Both the position numbers and the translations under genes were made by a program. Shown here one piece after another: positions 1 through 10,700 of a stretch of DNA of 64,000 nt. The DNA lies in contig OZ037769.1 of the NCBI GenBank assembly GCA_964035545.1, positions 4,936,429-5,000,428 of the forward strand. Reading direction: 5' to 3'. The notes under the pieces were generated by a model. The model saw only the letters and a program-made list of their open reading frames with translations. It was not told the DNA's origin and did no database searches. Numbering within the stretch: position 1 is the first letter of the stretch; every line of letters begins with the position of its first letter. This DNA comes from Bugula neritina. Taxonomy: Eukaryota; Bryozoa; Gymnolaemata; Cheilostomatida; Bugulidae.

Positions 1-19
1 AATATCAGGTTAGCATGTT

Positions 20-315
20 GTATTACTTCTCTCTCTCCTCCCTTTCTCTCCCGCCCTCCCTCTCTCTTTCTCCCGCCCTCCCTCTCTCTTTCTCCCGCCC
101 TCCCTCTCTCTTCCGCCCTCCCTCCCTCTCTCCCACCCTCCCTCTCTCTCCCGCCCTCCCTCTCTCTCCCGCCCTCCCTCTCTCTTTCCCCTCTCTCTCC
201 CTTTCTCTTTCCCCTCTCTCTCTCTCTCCCCTTTCTCCCCTCTTTCTCCTTGTCTGTCTCCCCCTCTCTCTCCATTTCTGTCTCCCCCTCTCCCTCCCCC
301 CTCTCTCTCCCCAAT
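20..315. repeat. Pyrimidine-rich simple repeat (CT/CCCT)
   Basis: Almost pure C/T on the + strand, built from irregular CCCTCTCTCT-like units. It lies in the twitchin intron upstream of the first exon seen here. The open frames across it are repeat artefacts. Confidence 0.95.
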
Positions 316-1734
316 ACTAGAAGTTGTTATTTGCTGAAGTATCTCTTAGGACATTCCAAGAGCATTGAAAGCTATACTATAGGTATACTGATGTGTAAAC
401 AAGCACACTTCATTACAGCTTTAATTGGAGTTTTTTAGCAATGATAGCTATTCAATGCTTTTCTGTGTTTTGTATGGCACAGCTTATGTACAGCTATTTT
501 GGCTACCGGGTCATTCCGCGTCAACTCAACCAATGGCCCACGCCTTTGCGTCTCAGATTTTGTTCATATTTACACCAAGTGGACCTACACATGTCCTGAG
601 TACTATTCTTGAATATTTCTGGCCTGACACAAAAACTTTTTGAGAAATGACTATTTCCATGAACAAAGGTTGGGAAAAATTTTGAGGAAAATTTGCGATT
701 TTTACTTTTAGACCAATTTGTAAACGTTCATATCTCAATCATTTTTTTAGACTGAGCCTTAAAATTTGGTGTGTGATTTGATAACACCTATCAGTTTGCA
801 CTAGCAGTAACACATACTGCAGAATGCTTTGTGTGCATATATGCTAAGCCATTGAATATTGGCAAATTTTTGTGAATTTTGAAAAATTTCGAATATTTGC
901 CACATCACAAAAGGTGTTAATTTTTATTTTACTTCTATGAATTTTTATCCATAAATAGTTGATTATGGTGACTTTATACTCCTTAATTTGTGTAATTTTT
1001 AAAATAATATTTTCCGAGATATAGACACCCAAAGTGAAGAAAATGTGAAAATTCGCCCAACTTCACAAGGATGTAACCTGATGTTTGAATATAGTAAAAA
1101 ATTTTAAACAAGCATTTTCTGTAACATCATTTAGTGTATTTTGTAGATTCATAAATTTGAACGTCCTTATATTGTCCAAACTTAAAGTAAATCGCACGGA
1201 AAAATGGTATGTGTACGAAAATCGGCAAAATGCAATTTTTCAATATAATATGTTGGGATCATACATTTTTTATCATTCATATTGCTCAAAATATCAAGTA
1301 GATACATATATGTTTCCTATATATGTCAAATCTACTGAAGATTACAATAAAATCTGATTTGTGTGTAATAGCGCAAGAAAAATTCTGCCGATTGGCATTA
1401 TATGATATTCCCATTAAGTTTCAGGTAGCAATTGTTATTTCTGTGAGTGAATGGTGTGAAACAGCTGAAATCTTGCTGTAATCAAGTACATTAAGTAGCT
1501 GAAGCAAGGGTGGCTTAAAAAACATGCCCAAATTTAACACCATGGCCCTGAACACAATAGGCCTAATTAATTCGATGACAGTGGTGTTTAATACATGCCG
1601 GAAATTATTGTGGCTTTTGAAACAGATGTGCCTAAATATAGCAGAATGGTCCTAACCTCACCCTAATTTGGTCAGTACTGGTTAAAGAATCAAGTAATTG
1701 GCCTCATGCCATGTCTAACGTTCATCATCCTGAA

Positions 1735-2384
1735 AAAATTTACAACTCTCTTTTTTATAACTGGAAACAATGGTCTTCCAACTTTAGTATCTGGTTCAGA
1801 CAGAACTCCTTTTGCAGTCTTCTGGCTTGCTGTGCAAGGTAATTGTTGGGTTTTTACATAAGCTGAGAAAGCTTTTCCCTAATACATGATAGCTTTTCAC
1901 ATATCATCTCAGCTATATTATGCTTTTCCATTTTCATTATAGCTAATACACAAAAGCTAACTTTTTTTACGACTATAAAGACCCAACAGTTTTTTTCTTA
2001 TCCAGACTTGCATTTCACACTTGTACTGGCAACTTGTAACTTATGAGATAACTTTTTTTACGTTGCTATTTCTTCAGTCTGCTACCATAATAAATATTTA
2101 TTTTTCTAACTTGAAACACAACGATAATTGTTTACTCCAAATTCTATAGATGTCTTATCAATGGTCCAGCTTTCTGGTGCCAGTGTCAATAACTGGACCT
2201 TCTTTTGTCCCAAAGAAACTTTCACCTTATTCAAGGAACATATTAATATGTTCAAATCTTTATGATTACTACGCTTTATACAGGCATTTGTTGCTTCTGG
2301 GTAGAGTTCCTCTCCCTCTATACTTGCAACTGTGGCAACCTTCTTAGCAATGACCTCCTCCACTTGATTCTGTTTTTTCCCCAT
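1735..2384 (-). pseudogene. Decayed ORF fragment inside left foldback arm
   Basis: Read on the minus strand from 2384, the frame runs through EEVIAKKVATV, EATNACIKRSNHKDL and LAPESWTIDKTSIEFGVNNY. It is then interrupted by the 1848-2124 insertion and resumes with LAQQARRLQKEF and a degenerate remainder. A related copy lies on the opposite strand in the right arm. From memory only, the SWSI..EFGV..Y..RQAR pattern resembles uncharacterised proteins found in many copies in cnidarian, mollusc and arthropod genomes. No function is assigned. Confidence 0.55.
1848..2124. mobile_element. 277-bp insertion with 8-bp target duplication
   Basis: Flanked by TAATTGTT at 1840-1847 and 2125-2132. The opposite arm has the empty site with one copy (AACAATTA at about 2898-2905). 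Eight-base duplications fit hAT-type DNA elements, but no clean terminal inverted repeats are visible, so the class is uncertain. Confidence 0.7.
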
Positions 2385-2479
2385 AGTTCACTTTACTGGA
2401 AGGGCTAATTTTTGGGGCTCTCCTGGTATAATTCTACTCTTTTGAACTGTAGAAACTGAGAGAAACTGTGCAATATTAA

Positions 2480-3040
2480 TTGCTTTAAAAATAGCTGAGC
2501 CCTCAAAATACTCTCAGGAAACTGAAAGTGATGCATTTCTTGAAGTTGAGAAAGAAGCACAGACACTAAATACTGGAAAACAGAATTGGGAGCTTCTCCC
2601 TTGAAAGTTGCAAAATTAGCCCATCCAGTAAAGTGAGCTATAGGAAAAGAAACCGAAAGAAAGTGCAGGAGGTCATTACTGAAAAGGTAGAAACAGTTTT
2701 GGGTATAGATGAAGAAGAACTCCACCCAGAAGCAACAAATGTCTGTATGAAGCGTAGTAATCATAAAGATTTGAAGAAATTAGTATGATCCTTGAATAAG
2801 GACACGGAAGTTTTCTTGTGACTAGAGAGGGTCTAGTTATTGACATTAGCACGAAAAGCTGGACCATCGATAGAACAGCCATAGAATTTGGAGCAAACAA
2901 TTACCTGGCCCAGCAAGCCAGAAAACTGCAAAGGAAATTCTGTTTGAACCAGATGGTAAAGTTGGAAGACCATTCTCTCCACATTCAAAAGAAAAAGTTG
3001 TAGATTTTTTCAGGATGATGAATATTATTCTTAGCCTGGG
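2480..3040 (+). pseudogene. Decayed ORF fragment in spacer and right foldback arm
   Basis: The plus strand encodes, in changing frames and with stops, an acidic stretch in the spacer (ESDAFLEVEKEAQTLN), then VQEVITEKVETVLGI, EATNVCMKRSNHKDL and, after a frameshift, KSWTIDRTAIEFGANNY followed by LAQQARKLQRKF. It is the inverted homologue of the left-arm fragment, and both read outward from the element centre. In-frame stops and at least one frameshift make it non-functional. Confidence 0.55.
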
Positions 3041-4222
3041 CAAATTACTAACCTGATTAGGGTGAGGTTAGGACCATTCTGCTATATTTAGACACGGTCT
3101 GTTTCAAAAGCCACGCTTGTTTCTAGCATGCATTAACCCCCTCGTTGACCTAATTCGGCCTATTGTATTTAGGACCATGGTGTTATATTTGAGTATGCTT
3201 TTTGAAACCTTCCTTGCCTCAGCTACTTAATGTACTTGATTCCAGCAAGATTTCAGCTGTTTCACACCATTCACTCACAGAAATAACAATTGCTACCTGA
3301 AACTTAATGGGAATATCATATAATGCCAATCGGCAGAATTTTTCTTACGCTATTACACACAAATCAGATTTTATTGCAATCTTCAGTAGATTTGACATAT
3401 ATAGGAAACATATATGTATTTACTTGATATTTTAAACAATATGAATAATAAAAAATGTATGATCCCAACATATTATATTGAAAAATTGCATTTTGCCGAT
3501 TTTCGTACACATACCATTTTTCCGTGCGATTTACTTTAAGTTTGGAAAATATAAGGACGTTCAAATTTATGAATCTACAAAATACACTAAATGATGTTAC
3601 AGAAAATGCTTGTTTAAAATTTTTTACTATATTCAAACATCAGGTTACATCCTTGTGAAGTTGGGCAAATTTTCACATTTTCTTCACTTTGGGTGTCTAT
3701 ATCTCGGAAAATATTATTTTAAAAATTACACAAATTAAGGAGTATAAAGTCACCATAATCAACTATTTATGGATAAAAATTCATAGAAGTAAAATAAAAA
3801 TTAACACCTTTTGTGATGTGGCAAATATTCGAAATTTTTCAAAATTCACAAAAATTTGCCAATATTCAATGGCTTAGCATATATGCACACAAAATATTCT
3901 GCAGTATGTGTTACTACTAGTGCAAATTGATAGGTGTTATCAAATCACACACCAAATTTTAAGGCTCAGTCTAGAAAAATAATGGAGATATGGACGTTTA
4001 CAAATTGGTCTAAAAGTAAAAATCGCAAATTTTCCTCAAAATTTTTCCCAACATTTGTTCATGGAAATAGTCATTTCTCAAAAAGTTTTTGTGTCAGGCC
4101 AGAAATATTCAAGAATAGTACTCAGGACATGTGTAGGTCCATTTGGTGTAAATACGAACAAAATCTGAGACGCAAAGGCGTGGGACTTTCTGAAATTTGG
4201 TTGATTTGACACGGAATGACCC
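2626..4222 (-). repeat. Right arm of foldback element
   Basis: Inverted partner of the left arm. It carries the uninterrupted version of the site where the left arm has its 277-bp insertion, around 2896-2915. Confidence 0.9.
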
Positions 4223-4594
4223 TACCGCAAAAACATTATCCTTCAGATTATTATATAAACCCAGCACTTAATGTCATTCTTTCTTTTTCATTTGATCTTT
4301 GGCGGTCAATACACATATATTAAAGCACAATAATATCTATATATTAATATTGATTATAGTGCCAGCTCAGCTGATTGGTCAGCCATGAGGATCAGCTAGA
4401 GATGTTTAGCAAATTAGCTGACATTATTTTAAAAATTATGGAAACTGATTAGATATTGTAATTAGCCCAAAAGATATGTTGATAATTTCACGTATTGTTT
4501 ATTTATAGACATATACGTAAGTTCAGCCTTTATTGTATTTAGTTTTAAATTGAAGATATATCTATGTACGCAATGCCATCTCTGTAAACTGTAG

Positions 4595-4724
4595 ATTAAG
4601 ACCGCAGACGGTCAAAGTGTACTTACTCTACCGAGTCTAGCAGAGACTGACTCTGGTGAGATCCAGTGTGTTATCTCCAACCCTAATGGTTCCGAAACCT
4701 GCTCAGCTAAGCTCAAGGCCAATG
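4595..4724 (+). CDS. twitchin: Twitchin: second half of an Ig domain
   Basis: One exon, entered in phase 0 after TGTAG and left in phase 1. It encodes QSVLTLPSLAETDSGEIQC, the strand E-F part of an I-set Ig with the D.G...C motif, then SNPNGSETCSAKL. The first half must lie upstream. I found no exon for it in 315-507 or 4227-4594, so this intron extends past the window start. Confidence 0.9.
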
Positions 4725-7700
4725 GTAGTTCATCTCATCTCATTTATTTTTTATTTTATTATATTTTGTTATTTTGTACGATATGATGCTATGTTACGCT
4801 GTGGCCTTGTAGCTGTTGTGTTGTATAGTATTTTAGTACATGTTACTGTGGTTTAACTTGTTGTTTTGTACTTTCACATCATATCTTTTATATTTACACA
4901 GTTTAAGTTACCTAAGAAACCTTTGACAGAAAAAAATATAAAAAGCAGTATTTGCTACAAAATCTTAAATTATTGTAGTTTATCAATTCATGCTTAGTAG
5001 TATACTGTAATACATTCAGATACCCTGAGACTGCAGGTAGATAAGTTAGGATGTCACATATAAATATCATAGTTTAAGTATATCTTTTACTTTAGCTGAG
5101 CCGTACCTCAGTGAGCCAATCGGGCCGCAAACTCTCTCTCTCGGTGACTCTCACAAGCTGAAGTTTTCTCACGGCGGTACGGGACCTTTCACATACCGAG
5201 TGTTTAGAAACAGAGAGCTGGTGCCTCAGTCAGATAAAAGAGTCCGACTGTCGGAGTATGATAACTCTGCTAAACTCATTATTAATGGTGAGACAAGCTG
5301 TGTTTCCTTGTAGTTGGTCTTGTAAATGTATTTAGCGCATTACTGGACACTGGACTTTTCAAGTTGTATGAGTTTTACCATCATTCAGTTTTTCGGAATA
5401 TAAGTGGTGCTTAGCTGTGCAGTGTAGAGGTTGTTCAAACTTCTCTATGTCGATTTAAGTTTTTGAGACATGTTTGAAATTCTTTTTCTTAACTAGTGCT
5501 TATAACGATCTCATACTTTTTTCATTTTAGTGTTATGTAGTAGTATTTAGTACTATTTAATAGTGTTATGTAGTAGTATGTAGTAGTATGTAATAGTTGT
5601 GTGTATTAGTATGTAGTAGTGTATTGTAATGTGGTATAGTGTTTATTTAGAGAATGTTATATCTAGTGTATATTACTCCAAAACTATGTTTGGAGATTTA
5701 TATCCAGGTGATTAAGTGATAGTGTAGCGTCGTACTGTACTCTATTTTATATTACTATGGCCGTCATAAATTTTCTTTGTGCTATCACTGCAAATAAGGT
5801 GTAAATAAAAGTTGCTCATGCTTGACATGTATTACATATGTAATACTTTGTACTGGGCATGTATTACAGATGTAATACTTTGTACTTGACATGTATTACA
5901 AATGTAATACTTTGTACTGGACATGTATTACAGATGTAGTACTTTATACTTGGCATGTGTTACAGATGTAAAACTTTGTACTTGGCATGTGTTACAGATG
6001 TAACTAGAGATGATGCAGGAGACTGGAGTGTAGAAATAAAGAATGAAACTGGAACTGCTCATTTGAACTTCAAAGCTACAGTCAAAGGTCAGTGGCTACT
6101 AAGAATTGATTTTTCATGTTATCGGGAGTTTCTTTTTTTATGATTAGTTCAACACGATTTCTTTATTGACACATTTTTGTATACACAGAGGATATGTTAA
6201 AAAAAATTAAATTAAAATTTTTCTTATAAAATATGAAGCTTGTATATATTATATGATTGGCTTAGGCCCCTGTCAGAATTGTTTTCTTTTTAATTTTGTT
6301 TTCCAGTGGTCTTTTCAGTAACAAACCTCGATAGTTACTGATTATTAATAACTTTTAGTTTATTAGAAGATGTTTTTATTATTAATTATAAATAAGTAAT
6401 AATTATCTTACTTCATTGTGCTTTCAATGCCTTTCTAAATAATCCATTCTGGTTATTTAGCTCCTCCTTGTGCCTGCCGAGGCCCTCTTAGGGTGTCGGA
6501 TGTCACCAACTCAACGGCCCACCTTTCTTGGTCCACTCCTTCTGACGATGGAGGTAATCGCGTCTTGCATTACGTTGTCGAGAAACAGGAAGTTGGTAGA
6601 GATCATTGGACGACTGTTAGTTCTCAGGTAGATCTCAGTGCAGTCAACACGATTGGCATTGGCTTTGATATATAGAAAGGCTGTAATGTAGATCTTAATG
6701 AATATTTCTTGAGCAGTGTTGTTTATGTGAAGATTATTAAGAGCTTTGCCAGTGGATTATGCTTGCATTGTGTTAGTTTATGCCAGGGAGCAGCCGTGGC
6801 TCTCACATCCATAGTGACTGTAAACTTGCATGAGGTTTTTGTTAGTTTAAAATGCCATGCTGGCACCATTTGAAAAAATTGAGAAGAACTAGTTATCAAG
6901 TAAGAATTATAGCCTAAAGACTTTTTTATTTATGTAATATTTTCAACCTGCGCACCCAAAGAAAAATTGATAATGACAATCAAAAACTTAAGATACTGAA
7001 ATTTTTCCATGACTGTACCACATTGATTATCAACATACTAAACTTCAACCCTCTGCATCTCTGGAAATTCTCTAAATTAGGTCATAGTCATATTACTTCA
7101 GTGCTGTAAGCCGAAATTTCTAATAGTTACAGTGTGACTATGTTGATATATGTTCATACTGTGAAGAGTGACTCACTTTTGTGTTACAGGGGTGTGTGGA
7201 CACCGAGTTTAATGTTCAAGGCCTGTCAGCTGATAAAGAGTACCTGTTCAGAGTGGCAGCTGTCAATTCTAATGGAGCTGGAGACTACTTGACTACTTCG
7301 ACTCCTGTCGCAGCTAAATATCCATTTGGTAGGCTTAATATATTTTATAATTTTTTTGTGCGAAATTAACCTTTTATTCAAATTTTGGTTATGAAATTTA
7401 AAAAATTTTAGTCTGGTAATATTTTTTTAGAATTTAGTGTTACAAGAGATTCTGTTTTAAAATAGTGAAAAGAATTATTTTGCTACTTAGTACTAAAACT
7501 ATATTTTTGTGCTTTCTATTTAGACAAACCTGGTGTGCCGGGTGCTCCGATTGTAGAAGAGGTGGGTGGTGATTTTGTAAATCTGTCTTGGGACAAGGCA
7601 GATGATGGTGGGGGTCGTCTAGAAGGATACATTGTGGAGAAGAGAGACGCAGCTTCTGATAGGTGGACTCGAGTCAACTACCAGCCAATTAAAACTCTTT

Positions 7701-10700
7701 CATATAATGTGCTAAACCTCATAGAAGATTCTAGCTACTTTTTCAGAGTTGTAGCTGTCAATTTGGCTGGAGAGGGAAAACCTTCACCTGAATCTGCAAA
7801 AACAGTGGTCAAAGATGCCAAAGGTTGGTGCTTTGCCACTTTTTTATTTTCTGAGAGAAATCAGTCAAAAAATTTTAAAAACAATATTTTTTATTGCAAC
7901 ATTTAGTAAAGAATATTTCAGTCCTATATTGTTTGAACATATGGGTCACATTTGCATATAATAATTAATTTGTCTATGAAATGATGTTTGTGCCTAAGAA
8001 TCAAATGCTTTGCAGCAACAATTGTCAGGCAATTTAAAATGGGCATGTATTGCTTAAGTACAAATAGTGTCTCTTATATATTGGTAATATATTATCAATG
8101 TTACAGTAACTACCAGCGCTTTACCCGATTATTGGCAAGCTTAACTTTTATTTTGATGATGAAACCCACCGATATTTGTTCCTTTCATTAGAATAATCTA
8201 AGTTTTTACTTTCATCTTATCATCTGGATGATTAGCACAGATGGTGTTAAAGTAGTGTATGTAATGGTGAATGTTTGTCTGGTATTCACTGAATCCGATG
8301 GCTTGTAGCTGCCACTCTGCCTGTGTTCAAGTCTCAGCTGGCTAATGTGGAGTGTGTCCAGGGAAATAAGATTGAATTTGAGTGTCTAGTAGAATCGTCT
8401 CCTCATCCTGATGTTTCCTGGTAGGAATTCTCTCATTTCTGTAGTAATAACAGTTGAAATGTATTAACTATGCTACTGTCTCATACTTTTCAGCGAATAA
8501 TGCAATTACGTTACGACAATTATATTCATTTTAAGTGAGACTCATTTACTTTAAGCTCCTTTTAAGTCATTTTTATCAACATGTGTGCTTTTCATTTTTG
8601 TGAGTCATAAACCACAGAAATGACTTTTACTAATGAAGGTTTATCAAAGGTCCATAGCTGTGTCTTCTTTAGCATATGCAGACATACCGATGACTGTTCA
8701 ACTCTTAATCATTATTTAATTATTAATTGTTAATGTGATGTATACGTCAAGTATATTTGGCTGCTTTAGGTTTAAAGGCAGCAGAGAGCTGGAAGACACC
8801 AACAGAATCTCTATCACATCAGAAGGGAACAGACATTCACTCACAGTACTAGATGCTCAGGGAGAGGACGAGGATGACTATTGTGTCAGGGTCAGCACGG
8901 CAGCGGGTACAAGACAGAGTAGGGCCAAGGTCACTGTGAGATGTGAGTTTCTCGCATCGTCTGCTGCAAACTAATTGGATAGATTCGAATAATCAAACTC
9001 AGCTTGATAGTCATATAGTAACTCACTATGTTTGTGTACTGTGACTATGAAAACTAGGCCTGAGTGGTGACAACTATTATCAAATATAGTGCGAGAGTAC
9101 TGAGGGTAGCTGTGGTGTAGTGGTTAGAGTGCTGGCCTAGTAAACACGAGGTCAGTGGTTTGGGTCTTAACACTAGCTGGGTGTTAGGAAGAGCATCCAG
9201 TCATAATTGCTCCTGTGCCACAATAGAAAATAAGTCCTTAGTCTGCTAAGCAAATTAGTGCATGATGTTTGGACGGGCATCCAGTCATAGCTGCTTCTGT
9301 GCCACAGTGGAATAGCGACTATAAACTCACACAAGTTTATAATCTCCATCCCTGTGAGAAACCTCTGATGTAAAGGGTTTTTGTTAAATTGGGCTAAGGA
9401 CTTATTTAGGTGTGGCACAGGAGCAACTATGACTGGATACTCTTCCTAACATCACCAATAGCCTTTATGGGGATTCGAACCCATTACTTCGCGTTTACTA
9501 GGCAAACGCTCTAACCCCTAGACCACGGCTGCTCCCTAGTAGAATAGGTCCGTAGTCTGTTTTAAAAACCCCTTCCATCCAGGGATTCTCACAGAGATGG
9601 TGACTACAAATTTCCGTGAGTTTACAGGAGTTGTATTCTATTTTCTAGGTGCTCCAAAGATCTCTCTACCCAGCAGATTTGAGACTACCACAGCGTTTGA
9701 GAAGGGTGAAACTGTTGTACTGAAAATCCCATTTCGGGCAAATCCCAAACCGAGTTGCAAATGGCTGAAAGATGGAAAACCTCTTCCCTCTGGTTCTCGA
9801 TGCAAACAGGAAGTGAGTGTGTACTGCAGAAGAACGTTTAAGTCTGCTTTGAAGCTTTCAAATTAATATTTAAAATTATTGCTAAACCTTGACCTAATCT
9901 CAAGGTTAGAATAAATGTGAAATAAATTCTCTAAGACATTTACTAATTATGTTTTGTATTCTGTAGATTTCAGCTCGACACGCTTCACTAAGCATAAAGT
10001 CTGCAGACAAGGAAGATGGAGGAGTTTATCAACTCGAGTTGGAGAATAACTTGGGGTCTGATACAGCACGGATAGAGTTTACTGTAAATGGTGAGTTGAT
10101 GAGAGGCAATTTAACTGCAAAAGTGAAGTAAAATTTAAATACAGTTTTAAAGCTTTTGCATAACATTTAATATCCTAAACTCTATAACTTATAACTCAAT
10201 TCATTACTCTCAAAAATCTTGTTATAGTACTTATAATACTTGCTATATGACTCATAGTACAAGCCATGTTACCCATGCTGCTTGCTATCTTATACATAAT
10301 GCTTGCTCTATTCTACTTGCTATATTATACTTGCTATATTATACTTACTATAGTATACTTGCTACCTATAATGGATTCGTAGATACTCCCGGACAGCCAC
10401 ACTCGCTAGTAATTGAACGAGTTGAAGGAAGTGATGTCACGCTGTCATGGCTAGCTCCGACTACTGACGGAGGCAGCATGATCACAGACTATCTTGTGGA
10501 GAGACTAGAAGTTGGCTCAGATAAATGGATTAAAGTCAACACCTCCAGGTACTTGTCTTGTTTTTAGACACTGTGGGCAGGTACTTGTCTTCTTTCTAGA
10601 CTGTAGACACTGTGAGCAGGTACTTGTCTTCTTTCTAGACACTGTGGGCAGGTACTTGTCTTATTTCTAGACACTGTGGGCAGGTACTTGTCTTCTTTCT

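Larger units (their letters stand above)
508..2413 (+). repeat. Left arm of foldback element
   Basis: Inverted partner of 2626-4222. A 62-codon open frame on the minus strand at 844-1032 recurs with an identical translation on the plus strand at 3689-3877, which shows the near-identity of the outer arms. Similarity is lower beyond about 1510. The arm is lengthened by an insertion at 1848-2124 that the right arm lacks. Confidence 0.9.
508..4222. mobile_element. 3.7 kb foldback (long terminal inverted repeat) element
   Basis: The two ends are inverted copies starting GGGTCATTCCG. The flanks carry a direct TACC at 504-507 and 4223-4226, so a 4-bp target duplication is likely. The outer kilobase of each arm (about 508-1510 and 3230-4222) is nearly identical. 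The inner parts (to about 2413 and from about 2626) are still inverted copies but clearly more diverged, and about 210 bp separate them. No transposase was recognised, so this looks like a non-autonomous foldback DNA transposon. It sits in a twitchin intron, since the first exon downstream begins in the middle of an Ig domain. The transcribed intron could therefore form a long hairpin. The transposon class is inferred; the palindrome and the flanking TACC are seen directly. Confidence 0.88.

Noticed and set aside
15-320. 101-residue Leu/Ser/Pro open frame
   Set aside because: It is a translation of the pyrimidine microsatellite.
844-1357. Paired open frames (62 and 90 codons) repeated at 3364-3877
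   Set aside because: They appear twice only because they lie in the foldback arms. The sequence is AT-rich with no coding signature.
9316-9536. Possible functional tRNA gene on the minus strand
   Set aside because: The tRNA-like head has good promoter boxes but continues into the SINE tail shared with other copies, and the acceptor stem is not closed.
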